Source: Clostridiales bacterium (GTDB lineage Bacteria; Bacillota; Clostridia; TANB77; CAG-508). Taken from it: a DNA stretch of 64,000 nucleotides. The stretch lies in the NCBI GenBank assembly GCA_003534295.1, contig DPDV01000008.1:13403-77402 (forward strand), read 5' to 3'. Positions 1-9,237 of the stretch are shown here, piece after piece (position 1 is the first letter of the stretch; every line of letters begins with the position of its first letter). Under the pieces are notes generated by a model that did no database searches, was not told where the DNA came from, and was given only the letters and a program-made list of their open reading frames with translations. A program made the position numbers and the translations under genes.

Positions 1-1
1 T

Positions 2-502
2 GAAACAATTGTAAAACTACCTTTTACAGGCAATGAAAATATATTTGAAATTAATAACAAATTATCTTCTACAATAATTCAAAATAAGTCTAATGCAAAT
101 TCTAACGAAACAGATAAATTAGCAAAAATTTTATCATTAACACCTAATTGGCTTTTGAAATTTTTGGTTAATTCTATTATGTTTCTAGATAATGGAGGCT
201 TGCTCCCAAAAAGTATTATAAATGCTAGTCCATTTCATACAAGTGCCTTTCTTACAAATGTAGCTTCTCTTGGGATAGACTCCATATATCATCATCTCTA
301 TAATTTTGGTACTACTGGTATTTTTATAGCTATGGGAAAAAAGAAAAAAAGTTACATATATGATGATGATATAATAAAAGAAGAAAAGTGTATTTCCTTT
401 TCAATTGTTTGTGATGAAAGAATTTGCGATGGATATTATTTTGCAAATTCTGTAAAACTATTTAAAAAATATTTAAAAAAGCCAGAATTATTAGAAAATT
501 AA
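2..502 (+). CDS. C-terminal part of an E2-like (2-oxoacid dehydrogenase acyltransferase-type) protein, truncated by the window
   Basis: The reading frame is open from the first bases of the window to the stop at 502, so the gene starts upstream; no start codon is claimed. About 166 residues are visible. The block FHTSAFLTNVASLGIDSIYH, then FGTTGIFIAMGKKKK and a final DERICDGYYFANS, resembles the end of the catalytic domain of CoA-dependent acyltransferases of the 2-oxoacid dehydrogenase E2/chloramphenicol acetyltransferase fold, where a D-x-R-x-x-D/H-G motif near the C-terminus is typical. The usual catalytic His of HxxxDG is replaced here by Arg-Ile-Cys-Asp-Gly, so activity may be altered. 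It converges on ftsH, with a REP-like hairpin between. Family assignment is moderate; substrate unknown. Confidence 0.55.
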   Translation, partial: ETIVKLPFTGNENIFEINNKLSSTIIQNKSNANSNETDKLAKILSLTPNWLLKFLVNSIMFLDNGGLLPKSIINASPFHTSAFLTNVASLGIDSIYHHLYNFGTTGIFIAMGKKKKSYIYDDDIIKEEKCISFSIVCDERICDGYYFANSVKLFKKYLKKPELLEN

Positions 503-504
503 GC

Positions 505-570
505 TCAATTAGGGACAGTCCAAAAATGTCCTATTTGCACATTTTTGGACTGTCCATAATTGTCCCTATT
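505..570. repeat. REP-like palindrome (GGACAGTCC family)
   Basis: A 17-bp perfect inverted repeat (513-529 with 539-555) sits between the convergent E2-like gene and ftsH. It contains GGACAGTCC and is flanked by AATTAGGGAC and ATAATTGTCCC. The same words recur at 33497-33517, 51853-51905 and 52083-52137. The right edge overlaps the ftsH stop codon (TAG at 566-568). The stem could act as a bidirectional transcript end, but no T-run follows it. Confidence 0.75.
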
Positions 571-2365
571 GTATTAATTCTTGAAATTCATCTGCCGATA
601 TTATTTCTTTTTCTAAAAGTTTCTCTGCTACTTTATCCAACTTTGGCATATTGTTTCTTAATATTTCTTGAGCTCTCGCATATGCGGTATCAATCATAAT
701 TTTAACTTCTGCTCCTATTGCATCTCCAAATTTTTCGCCTAACAATTGCAATTCATAAGGATCCTTATCTGTGTCTATATATATTGGACCTAATGTTTTA
801 CTCATTCCATATTTTGTTATCATACTTTTTGCTATTTGTGTTGCTACTTCTATATCATTACTTGCTCCTGTTGAAATATCGTTTAAGGCAATTTGTTCTG
901 CTGCTCGTCCACCAAGCAATGATACCAATTTTTCTTCCATTTCTGTTTTAGAAATATAATACTTGTCCTCATTTGTCTTATACATTGTATAACCGCCTGC
1001 AACACCTCTTGGTATAATAGATACTTCTTTAATGTCTTTTTGTGTTTCTAATTGACTGCTTACTATTGCATGTCCTGCTTCATGATATGCAGTTAGTCTT
1101 TTATCTTTGTCAGACACAATTCTACTTTGTTTTTCTAGTCCAACTGTAACCTTTTTTACTGCTTCCTCTATATCATTGTTTGATATTGCTTTATGTCCCC
1201 TAATTGTTGCTATTATTGCTGCTTCATTTAATATGTTTGCAAGTTCTGCACCTGAAAATCCAGCCGTATCTTCTGCTATACTCCTTAAATTCACATCATC
1301 TGCAAATTTCTTTCCTTTTGCGTGAATTTTTAATATTGCTTCTCTTCCATTCAAGTCTGGAAGTGCTATTGTTATTTGTCTGTCAAATCTTCCTGGACGT
1401 AATAATGCTTTGTCCAACATTTCTGGTCTATTAGTTGCTGCTAAAACTATTATTGTTTCTTCTGTGTCAAACCCATCCATTTCTACCAATAGTTGATTTA
1501 ATGTCTGATTATTTTCCGTTTCTGCTCCATTGCCTGATGACCTTCTTTCGCCTATAGCATCTATTTCATCTATAAATACTATACATGGTGATATCTTTTT
1601 AGCTTTTTCAAACAATTTTCTAACTCTTGATGCACCTAATCCAGCAAACATCTCTATAAATTCTGAACCACTCATAGAAATAAATGGAACATCAGCTTCT
1701 CCCGCAATTGCTTTTGCTATTAATGTTTTTCCCGTTCCTGGCTTTCCACATAACAAAACTCCTCTAGGTATTTTAGCACCCATTTCATAAAATCTTTTAG
1801 GATTTTTCAAAAAATCTACTATTTCTATTAATTCTTGCTTTTCTTCTTCTAAGCCCGCTACATCTTCAAATTTTACTTTTGAATTTGTAGTTTCTGAATC
1901 ATATACTTTACTTTTGTCACCTAATCCTTGCATTTTTATAACTAAAAAGAATAACACTAATATCATTATTGTAGGAAGTAAACCATATAATGAAGTTAAT
2001 GTTTTTACAATTATGCTTTGTTGTTTTTGATTTAATTTTATATCATTATTTTTATCTATTTTTTGTTGTTGGATTAATTCGATAAATGCTTGTGTATTTG
2101 GTACATTTGTAATCTTTTTTTCCTCTACGTCTTTAATTTTGGTCTTAACAGTGTTGCTACCTACAGTCATTTCTACTTCTTCTACTTTTCCCTCATTAAT
2201 TTCCTTAATCAAGTCAGTATAAGCTAGCTCATTTACTTTATCTTTGTTTTTGGCATTTACTAAGTACATTCCCAATACTATAAATACTGCCACTAATACT
2301 ATTATTGACAAAGTAATATATACTATTTTTTTTCTTTTTTCTTTTTCCTTATCTTTGTTCATCAT
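566..2365 (-). CDS. ftsH: ATP-dependent zinc metalloprotease FtsH
   Basis: Membrane-anchored AAA+ protease that degrades membrane and short-lived cytosolic proteins. The 599 residues show a first membrane helix at about 14-36, a short extracytoplasmic segment, a second helix at about 125-145, Walker A GKPGTGKT at 207-214 (usually PPGTGKT), Walker B CIVFIDEIDA at 261-270, the second region of homology around 308-327 (ATNRPEMLDKALLRPGRFD), and the zinc site HEAGH at 428-432. The pore loop reads MFAGLGA instead of the common MFVGVGA but keeps the aromatic residue. Two adjacent ATG codons follow the ribosome binding site AAGGGAG, so the start may be one codon later. The stop codon lies inside a REP-like repeat, so the last residues may not be ancestral. 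It follows the DUF1189-like gene by 14 bp. Confidence 0.95.
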   Translation of the reverse strand: MMNKDKEKEKRKKIVYITLSIIVLVAVFIVLGMYLVNAKNKDKVNELAYTDLIKEINEGKVEEVEMTVGSNTVKTKIKDVEEKKITNVPNTQAFIELIQQQKIDKNNDIKLNQKQQSIIVKTLTSLYGLLPTIMILVLFFLVIKMQGLGDKSKVYDSETTNSKVKFEDVAGLEEEKQELIEIVDFLKNPKRFYEMGAKIPRGVLLCGKPGTGKTLIAKAIAGEADVPFISMSGSEFIEMFAGLGASRVRKLFEKAKKISPCIVFIDEIDAIGERRSSGNGAETENNQTLNQLLVEMDGFDTEETIIVLAATNRPEMLDKALLRPGRFDRQITIALPDLNGREAILKIHAKGKKFADDVNLRSIAEDTAGFSGAELANILNEAAIIATIRGHKAISNNDIEEAVKKVTVGLEKQSRIVSDKDKRLTAYHEAGHAIVSSQLETQKDIKEVSIIPRGVAGGYTMYKTNEDKYYISKTEMEEKLVSLLGGRAAEQIALNDISTGASNDIEVATQIAKSMITKYGMSKTLGPIYIDTDKDPYELQLLGEKFGDAIGAEVKIMIDTAYARAQEILRNNMPKLDKVAEKLLEKEIISADEFQELIQ

Positions 2366-2379
2366 TTTCTCCCTTCCTA

Positions 2380-3432
2380 CTATGCATTAGTTCCTTCTGC
2401 TTGCTCTCCCAAATTTGAATCCTTTTTCTCTTTCTTATTAGGTTCCTTTTTCTCTGAGTCTTCTTTTCCCTTGTCCTTTTTTCTTATTCGTTCTTTTTCT
2501 TCTTCTTCCTTTTTTTCTTGCTCTTTTTTTGCTAGTTCCTCTTTTACCTTTTCCTGCTCACTCAATATTTTAGTAAGTTCTGCTTGCTTTTTTATAAAAT
2601 CCGATTTAATAATTAATATAGAAGAAATAACGTATATATATGAGATTGCTGTATACATTACTTGGAAATATTTAACTGTAAATCCTGTAAATATATTTAT
2701 AATCATATATATAGCATTTAATATTATTGGTAATGTTAATGCATATATTGCTATATTATATAATGCACTTGGTTTTAATTTTATTTTTAAAATCGAACAA
2801 GTTATATAGCCTAATATAGCTAATACTAACGCATCCATCAAAACACTAGAAAAATATATTATAAATAAGTATATAGTCATCACAATAAAAAATACAAAAC
2901 ATAATGTATATTGATTTTTTCCTGACAATTTTTCTATTATATCTTGTTTGTTTATTGTTCCTATTTCATATTGTTCTGCAATATCAGAATAATTATATGC
3001 TGAAGGAATATTGGTCATTTGATTTTTAATAATTACTTTGTCCTTTAAAAGCATAATTCCATTAAATTCGTATTTTAGAGATTCTGCATATTCTGCTTGC
3101 TGTTCCGCTGTTAACTCACCGGTATTAATTATAATTTTAGTTGAAACCTCATCTATATAGTATGTCAAATTCTCTTTAGCCACTACATTCAATTTATTAT
3201 CCTTATAATTTATTTCCTCTATGTTCTGTTCTATAAAGTTTTTTAGGTTCGTAACAACATTGCCAAATCTAATAGTTAACGCTAGTGAGACGACTAGAGA
3301 AAATATAGTCATTATTTTTAATAAATATACAATTGATTTTTTTATACTTTCTCCTGCCAATATTTGATATTTCTCTACATTTTTTACAGATATACATATT
3401 CTTTTCCAAAACGATATTTTTTGTTCTTCCAC
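2380..3432 (-). CDS. DUF1189-like multi-pass membrane protein
   Basis: About 350 residues: an amphipathic N-terminus, a hydrophobic helix near 35-60, an extracytoplasmic region of about 120 residues, four more hydrophobic segments, and a highly charged Lys/Glu-rich C-terminal tail of about 70 residues (EEEKERIRKKDKGKEDSEKK). This layout resembles DUF1189 proteins of Firmicutes, whose function is not established. I place the start at a GTG (3432) because AAAGGAG lies 8 bp upstream of it; the in-frame ATG at 3459 would overlap the end of cysS and precede that binding site. It sits between cysS and ftsH in an apparent operon, so a role near FtsH at the membrane is possible but only inferred. Confidence 0.6.
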   Translation of the reverse strand: MEEQKISFWKRICISVKNVEKYQILAGESIKKSIVYLLKIMTIFSLVVSLALTIRFGNVVTNLKNFIEQNIEEINYKDNKLNVVAKENLTYYIDEVSTKIIINTGELTAEQQAEYAESLKYEFNGIMLLKDKVIIKNQMTNIPSAYNYSDIAEQYEIGTINKQDIIEKLSGKNQYTLCFVFFIVMTIYLFIIYFSSVLMDALVLAILGYITCSILKIKLKPSALYNIAIYALTLPIILNAIYMIINIFTGFTVKYFQVMYTAISYIYVISSILIIKSDFIKKQAELTKILSEQEKVKEELAKKEQEKKEEEEKERIRKKDKGKEDSEKKEPNKKEKKDSNLGEQAEGTNA

Positions 3433-3445
3433 CTTTGTTTCTCCT

Positions 3446-4846
3446 TTATATTTTATCAATTGTCATTCCTTCTTTGGTATCTTTTACTATATAGCCTTTT
3501 TCCTTTATTTGGTCTCTTAGTAAATCTGACAATTGCCAATTTTTTTCTTCTCTTGCTTTTTTTCTTTCTTCAATTAATTCTTTTATATCTTCTGGTATTT
3601 GTATTTTTTCTTTGCTTTCTAAATATTTTTTTGAATTTTTTAAGTCTAATCCCAAAACCCTATCAAAATCCAATAATAATTCTGCATATTGTTTTGATTT
3701 TTTTTCACTTTTAATTATTTCCCATATAATGCTCATTGCTAAAGGAATGTTTAAATCGTCATTTATTGTTTCCAAAAATTTCTTTTTATATTCCTCTATA
3801 ATATTATTATTTATAATATCTGTTCCATTCAAATGCTTTAAATATCCATTTCTTAATCTATCTATTGCTATTTGTGATGATTTTGCTATCTCAAACGTAA
3901 AGTTCAATTTTGTTCTATAATGAGCAGTATAGCAAAATAATTTATATGCCAATGGCTCTATTCCTTTTTCTTGTAGTTGATCTAATGTATATGCATTTCC
4001 CAATGACTTTCCCATTTTTCCATTGTCAACTTGTAGAAACTCCACATGCATCCATGTTTTTGCAGGTATTTTCCCTGTTCTTCCTTTACTTTGCGCTATT
4101 TCATTTTCGTGATGTGTTGGTATATGGTCAACTCCTCCTGTATGAATATCAAATTGCTCTCCTAAATATTTTAAAGACATTGCAGAACATTCTATATGCC
4201 AACCTGGATATGATAATCCCCATGGACTTTCCCATTTCATTATATGGTTTTCTGGCGCTTTAATCCAAATGGCAAAATCATACGGATTTCTTTTTTCCTT
4301 GTCTACTTCTACTCTCGCACCTGCAATTTGATCATCTATATTTCTATTTGACAGAACAGGGTATTTATCTAATTTTGATATATCAAAATAAATTCCTCTG
4401 CTTGTTTCATAAGCATATCCGTTGTCAATTAATTTTTGGACATATTCTATCATTTCTGGTATATGCTCTGTAGCTCTTGCAATGGTTTCAGGTTTTTCTA
4501 TGTTTAGTCTTTCAATATCTCTAAAAAACATACTTTCATAATATTTTGCTATCTCGTATGGGTTCTTATTTTCTTTTCTTGCTGCTTTTTCCATTTTATC
4601 TTCGCCTTCATCTGCATCTGATTCTAAGTGTCCCACATCTGTAATATTCATAACATGTTTTAAATCATATCCATTATACTTTAAAACTCTACGTATATTA
4701 TCCATAAAAATATATGCCCTAAAATTCCCTATGTGGGCATAGCTGTACACAGTTGGCCCACATGTATAAATTTTAACTTCTTTATTATCAATTGGCTTAA
4801 ATTCTTCTTTTGTTTTTGTTAAAGTATTATATAATTTTACTTGCAT
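3446..4846 (-). CDS. cysS: Cysteinyl-tRNA synthetase
   Basis: Class I synthetase charging tRNA-Cys. The protein starts MQVKLYNTL and shows the zinc-site CGPTVY, the HIGH-type motif YAHIGNFRAY, the GWHIECSAM zinc region, HHENEIAQ and a KMSKS-type loop that reads KMGKS (in GKMGKSLGNAY). Length is about 466 residues, normal for the family. I chose 4846 because GGGGG stands about 6 bp upstream of this ATG; an in-frame ATG 63 bp further upstream would overlap the coding end of the penicillin-binding protein. It lies 16 bp downstream of the PBP gene and is probably cotranscribed with it. Confidence 0.95.
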   Translation of the reverse strand: MQVKLYNTLTKTKEEFKPIDNKEVKIYTCGPTVYSYAHIGNFRAYIFMDNIRRVLKYNGYDLKHVMNITDVGHLESDADEGEDKMEKAARKENKNPYEIAKYYESMFFRDIERLNIEKPETIARATEHIPEMIEYVQKLIDNGYAYETSRGIYFDISKLDKYPVLSNRNIDDQIAGARVEVDKEKRNPYDFAIWIKAPENHIMKWESPWGLSYPGWHIECSAMSLKYLGEQFDIHTGGVDHIPTHHENEIAQSKGRTGKIPAKTWMHVEFLQVDNGKMGKSLGNAYTLDQLQEKGIEPLAYKLFCYTAHYRTKLNFTFEIAKSSQIAIDRLRNGYLKHLNGTDIINNNIIEEYKKKFLETINDDLNIPLAMSIIWEIIKSEKKSKQYAELLLDFDRVLGLDLKNSKKYLESKEKIQIPEDIKELIEERKKAREEKNWQLSDLLRDQIKEKGYIVKDTKEGMTIDKI

Positions 4847-4862
4847 AAAATTCCCCCAATTT

Positions 4863-7451
4863 TTATTGTCCCGCAGTATTTGTTGTATTTGAATTTTCTG
4901 GTTTGTCATTTGGTTTGTCTGGTTCTTCTGGTTTGTCTGGTTCTTCTGGTTTCTCTGGTTCTGGCAATACTTTTTTGTTTATAAATATTGTTATAGATGT
5001 TCCAGCATCTACAATTGTTCCTTCTTGTAAACTTTGTCTTAAAACAATTCCATCTTTTTCTGTTTTATTATCTTCATATACGAGTTGAATAGAAAATTGA
5101 CTTAACAAACCTTTTGCTTCTTCTTCTGTTTTTCCTATTACTTGTGGAACCTTAATTTTTTCTACCACTGGTTTTGTATGTTTGTCACAAGTTGCAGTTG
5201 GAACATTATATTTATTTCCTGCACTTGTACTCCAATTTGGATTTTGCTCTCTTTCCGGTTTTGATGTATATATTTTTGTTTCTGTATTAGTGCAATATTC
5301 TGTTGCTATTTTTCCCGTATCCTTGCATATTTTTAATTCAATATGTCCTTCACATGCTTTTGGAACTGTTCCATTTACAAAGTATTCATAATATGTGTTT
5401 TTGCATTTGTCTGTTGCAAATTTTCCTGACTGACTACATATTTTAGCTGACACAACTCCACTTGGTTTTTCAAACCTTTTAGTTTCTAAGTCCTTATGAA
5501 CATCTTTCATTATTTCTCTCCATATGTCTCCTGATGGATTATTACCAACATATGGTTCTTTTTCGTTTTCATCATATCCATACCATGTTGCACCTGTATA
5601 ATATGGAGTAAATCCGCAATACCATCTATCTACATAATTATTTGTTGTTCCTGTTTTACCTGCTGAGTCCATTCCAGAAATTCTTCCGACATCTGCTATT
5701 CCTGCATTTACAGAAGAAAGTAAAATACTTTGTACTATATATGCATTTTCTACAGATAGAACTCTTCTTTTTTCTTGTGTAGGCTTTAGTACTGTTTTTC
5801 CATTAGAGTCTTGAAGTTCTGTATAAAATATTGGTGTTATATATTCTCCATTATTTGCTATTGCTGCATATGCAGCTGCCATTTGAAGTGGAGAAGACCC
5901 ATGTGTACTTCCTCCAATAGCCAATGACAACATATTATCGTCTTCGTTATATGTATCTAGTCCCAAGGAATTTAAAAATTTTATAGAATTCTCTGGTCCT
6001 AAATTTGACATTATTTTTAAATTAATTATATTTGATGAGTTTTCAATTCCAAATCTTACTGATTTCAATCCACCATAACCTGTTGAATTTCCCGGTGCCC
6101 AGTTTCCAAAGTTAGTCCATGAATCATCATATACTGTTGCTGCAGTTATTACACCAGCATTTAGTCCTGCTGCCACAGCTGCTAATGGTTTCATTGTAGA
6201 ACCACATTGTCTAAATGTTTGCGTAGCTCTGTTTAATCCTAATGGACTTGAGTCTGAGCCCAATCCTCCCATGGCTCCAACTACTTTTCCCGTTGTTTGT
6301 TCTATTATAGTCATTCCAGATTGAGTATGTTTATATTTTCCGTTTTCGTCTTTTGTTATTTTAGAATCAAATATGTATTTATCTCTTAAATATTCTTTTT
6401 CCATTCTTTCTTGAATGCTTGTTACTTGTGTTGTGTATAATTTATACCCTCCACTATATAATATTCTTCTTGCTTCTTTTATATTTACTTCTTTTTGTTC
6501 TGCTATATCCTCTGCAACTTGGTCTATAGCTGCTGCAGTATGGTATGATATATCAGTTGAATCTACTATTTCTCCTTTGGTAAATGTTAAACCCTTGTCT
6601 ACGGTTGCTATTGCTTCATTATATTCTTCTTCTGTTTCTATCATTCCAAGTTCTTTCATCTTTACTAAAACAGTTTTAGTAACTTTTTTTATTGCTTCTT
6701 CATTGCCCTCTTCATATGGGTTATATGCATTTGGTGCACGATTTATGCCTGCTAAGAATGCTGCTTCTGCTAATGTTAACTCTGATGCAGATTTGTTAAA
6801 GTAATATTTTGATGCTTTTTCTACACCATATATATTTGTTCCTCCGCCCATAAATACTTGATTTAAATATGTCTCTAGTATTTGATTTTTTGATAGCATT
6901 TGCTCTATTTGATATGCCCTTGACCATTCTCTTATTTTTCTTCTTACACCGGCTAGACCTTCATCTTCATCTTCTTTCATCATGTTTTTTACTAATTGTT
7001 GTGTTATTGTACTACCTCCATAAGAAGATTTGCCTCTGTGAATTATAAAGTTTACTATTGCTCCGGCTGTTCTTTTTAAATCAACACCTGAGTGTTTTTC
7101 AAAACGTTCATCTTCTATTGCTACAAACGCTTTTGGTATGTATTTTCCCATATCTGCTAATGATATTATCTTTCTATTTTCATCTCCTGATAACTCGCAT
7201 AAAAATTTTCCCTCTGAATCATAAACAGTAGTATTGTTATAACCTATAACTACATCTTCCTTAGTAATTTTCCATTTATCACTAAAGAATATCCCTGCAA
7301 ATATTCCAATACCTGTTAATCCAATTATTACTAATGTTATAAATATTATTAATATTACTTTTTTTAATTTTGAATGTTTCTTTTTATCTTTTTTGTTTCT
7401 TTTTTTCCCTTTTATTTCATATTCATTTGTCTTTTTATTGTTGGATCTCAT
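4863..7451 (-). CDS. Class A penicillin-binding protein with PASTA domain (PBP1A type)
   Basis: Bifunctional peptidoglycan glycosyltransferase and transpeptidase. A basic cytoplasmic N-terminus is followed by one membrane helix (about 31-56), a GT51 domain with EDERFEKHSGVD near 113-124 and GGSTITQQLVKN near 145-156, then the transpeptidase with SxxK (S418-K421), SxN (S472-N474) and KTGT (599-602). After the transpeptidase come Cys-containing repeats and one PASTA-like domain (KVPQVIGKTEEEAKGLL onward), then a low-complexity EPEKPEEPDKPEEPDKP tail. The 862-residue length fits PBP1A/PonA of Firmicutes. The PASTA domain suggests a link to muropeptide sensing, known in this family. It is the first gene of the run to cysS and ftsH; a weak promoter is upstream. 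Confidence 0.93.
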   Translation of the reverse strand: MRSNNKKTNEYEIKGKKRNKKDKKKHSKLKKVILIIFITLVIIGLTGIGIFAGIFFSDKWKITKEDVVIGYNNTTVYDSEGKFLCELSGDENRKIISLADMGKYIPKAFVAIEDERFEKHSGVDLKRTAGAIVNFIIHRGKSSYGGSTITQQLVKNMMKEDEDEGLAGVRRKIREWSRAYQIEQMLSKNQILETYLNQVFMGGGTNIYGVEKASKYYFNKSASELTLAEAAFLAGINRAPNAYNPYEEGNEEAIKKVTKTVLVKMKELGMIETEEEYNEAIATVDKGLTFTKGEIVDSTDISYHTAAAIDQVAEDIAEQKEVNIKEARRILYSGGYKLYTTQVTSIQERMEKEYLRDKYIFDSKITKDENGKYKHTQSGMTIIEQTTGKVVGAMGGLGSDSSPLGLNRATQTFRQCGSTMKPLAAVAAGLNAGVITAATVYDDSWTNFGNWAPGNSTGYGGLKSVRFGIENSSNIINLKIMSNLGPENSIKFLNSLGLDTYNEDDNMLSLAIGGSTHGSSPLQMAAAYAAIANNGEYITPIFYTELQDSNGKTVLKPTQEKRRVLSVENAYIVQSILLSSVNAGIADVGRISGMDSAGKTGTTNNYVDRWYCGFTPYYTGATWYGYDENEKEPYVGNNPSGDIWREIMKDVHKDLETKRFEKPSGVVSAKICSQSGKFATDKCKNTYYEYFVNGTVPKACEGHIELKICKDTGKIATEYCTNTETKIYTSKPEREQNPNWSTSAGNKYNVPTATCDKHTKPVVEKIKVPQVIGKTEEEAKGLLSQFSIQLVYEDNKTEKDGIVLRQSLQEGTIVDAGTSITIFINKKVLPEPEKPEEPDKPEEPDKPNDKPENSNTTNTAGQ

Positions 7452-7541
7452 TTTTTATCTCATTCCTTTCTAAAGGCATTAATTTAGATGGAAAAAACTT
7501 TCCTTCTCAATTAAAATATTACTAATATATTATATATTATA

Positions 7542-7569
7542 ATATTAAAAATGAAAAGACTTTTGACAA
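7542..7569 (-). promoter_or_regulatory. Possible promoter of the PBP-cysS-ftsH run
   Basis: On the minus strand TTGTCA (7564-7569) is separated by 16 bp from TAATAT (7542-7547), about 90 bp before the PBP start. The region is very AT-rich, so a chance match is possible. Confidence 0.4.
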
Positions 7570-7579
7570 AATTTTAATC

Positions 7580-8228
7580 TTATTGCAGTTCTTCTAATAC
7601 GTCTTCTATAGACATTACAATTTTTGCGCCATCTTTTATTAGTTTATTAGTTCCTGTAGAGAACTCACTTGTTATATTTCCGCGGTATTACAAAGATTTC
7701 TTTTCCTTGTTCTAAACCATACCCTACTGTTATTAATGTTCCACTTCTTTCTTTGGCTTCTATTACAAGTATTCCATCTGATAATCCACTTATTATTCTA
7801 TTTCTAATGGGAAAGTTTGTCTTTTCCGGCTTTGTTCCTATTGGAAATTCTGTTATTATTGCTCCTCCCTTTTCTATTATTGCCTTGCATAGTTTTTTGT
7901 TTTCCGCAGGATATATCTTATCCAATCCACTCCCCAAAACTGCTATTGTTTTACCATTTGCCATAAGACTGCCTATATGTGAATATGTGTCTATTCCTCT
8001 TGCTAAACCACTAATTATGTTTATTCCTTTTTTTGATAATTCATATCCAAACTTTTTTGCCATATTTGCTCCATATGTTGAACAATTTCTGCATCCTACT
8101 ATTGCAATACTATTTTCATTAAGTATCTCTGAATTTCCCAATACATATAGTTCTTGAGGCGGTGCATATATTTTTTTTAATTTTTTAGGGTATTCCTTTT
8201 CATTAATCTTTATTATTTTATATTCCAT
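7580..8228 (-). pseudogene. dprA: DprA/Smf DNA-processing protein, frameshifted near the C-terminus
   Basis: DprA loads RecA on incoming single-stranded DNA during transformation. The Rossmann-like domain is clear: VGCRNCSTYG near residues 44-53, SGLARGIDTYSH, LGSGLDKIYP, GGAIITEFP, FPIRNRIISGL and ERSGTLIT. The original frame stops after FVIPRKYNK at 7665. One extra base near 7680-7685 (within CCGCGG) explains this: removing it restores FVIP-GNITSEFSTGTNKLI...SIEDVLEEL and a stop at 7580-7582, the normal end of the Rossmann domain. The protein lacks the N-terminal SAM/HhH and C-terminal winged-helix domains found in longer DprA. The frameshift may be real or a base-calling error; the same GCGGAA context occurs at the spoIVB frameshift. 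Confidence 0.8.
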
Positions 8229-8306
8229 TTTTTAATTAATTCCTTTCTCTAATTGAATATTTAACCTATTTTTTATCATTGCATCAAAAAAGAGGACTAT
8301 TAAGTT

Positions 8307-9161
8307 TTAGCCCCCTATATTTTGTTGTTTTGCTGCTTTTATTACATTATTAAGTAACATTGCAATTGTCATAGGTCCAACACCGCCTGGTACTGGCGAT
8401 ATATATTGTACCTTTTGTGAAACTTCGTCAAATTTCACATCTCCTACCAATTTTCCTTCCTCATTTCTGTTTATTCCTATATCTATTACTGTTGCTCCTT
8501 CTTTTACCATTTTAGCAGTTACAAATTCTGGTTTGCCAATTGCCACCAACAATATGTCTGCTTGTCTTGTTATTTCTTCCAAATTTTGGGTTTTAGAATG
8601 ACAAACTGTTACTGTTGCATCCTTGTTTAACAAGCATTGTGCTAATGGTTTTCCAACAATATTACTTCTTCCTATTACTACTGCATTCTTTCCTTCTATT
8701 TTTATATTGTTATCCTCTAGCATTTTTATAACTCCATATGGTGTACAAGAAATAAATGTATCTTCTCCTATCATTAATTTTCCAATATTTATTGGGTTAA
8801 ATCCATCCACATCTTTTTGGCAGTTTATGGTATTAAATGCTTTTCTAATGTCCAAATGTTTTGGTATTGGACTTTGTAATAATATTCCATGTATATCTTT
8901 TCTATTATTAAGTTTTTCTATTATTGCTAGAAGTTGTTGCATAGTTATATCTTCTTTTAGAATAAACTCTTCAAATTCTATACCTACTTCGTTACATGCT
9001 TTGCTTTTGTTTCGAACATATACTTCCGATGCCTTATCATTTCCTACCATTATAACCGCTAATTTAGGACAAATTTCTTCTTGTTTTAGACTATTTACTT
9101 CTTCTTTTAACTTTTTCATTATTTTACTAGCCAACAATTTACCATCTATTATATTTGCCAT
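8307..9161 (-). CDS. folD: Bifunctional methylenetetrahydrofolate dehydrogenase/cyclohydrolase
   Basis: FolD interconverts 5,10-methylene-, methenyl- and 10-formyl-tetrahydrofolate in the cytosol. Visible signatures are YVRNKSKACNEVGI with the conserved Y/K pair, GILLQSPIPKHLD, DVDGFNPINIGKL, the NADP-binding VIGRSNIVGKPLAQCLL and the C-terminal PVPGGVGPMTIAMLL. Starting at MANIIDGKLLA gives 284 residues, the standard length. The frame stays open upstream to 9224, but that extension would translate through a strong terminator hairpin (9181-9218), so I reject it. dprA lies 78 bp downstream on the same strand. Confidence 0.94.
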   Translation of the reverse strand: MANIIDGKLLASKIMKKLKEEVNSLKQEEICPKLAVIMVGNDKASEVYVRNKSKACNEVGIEFEEFILKEDITMQQLLAIIEKLNNRKDIHGILLQSPIPKHLDIRKAFNTINCQKDVDGFNPINIGKLMIGEDTFISCTPYGVIKMLEDNNIKIEGKNAVVIGRSNIVGKPLAQCLLNKDATVTVCHSKTQNLEEITRQADILLVAIGKPEFVTAKMVKEGATVIDIGINRNEEGKLVGDVKFDEVSQKVQYISPVPGGVGPMTIAMLLNNVIKAAKQQNIGG

Positions 9162-9180
9162 TTTTTTACCCTTTTCAATA

Positions 9181-9218
9181 AAAAATCTTGCATATATTTT
9201 ACAATATGCAAGATTTTT
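9181..9218 (-). terminator. Bidirectional-type terminator between the small membrane protein gene and folD
   Basis: A 15-bp inverted repeat (AAAAATCTTGCATAT, 9181-9195, with its complement 9204-9218) and an 8-nt loop, flanked by A- and T-runs. On the minus strand it ends the transcript of the small membrane protein and separates it from folD. Confidence 0.75.
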
Positions 9219-9237
9219 TTTCAATATCTTTTTTTAA

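Noticed and set aside
9162..9224. N-terminal extension of FolD
   Set aside because: It would be translated through a strong terminator hairpin and exceeds the normal FolD length.
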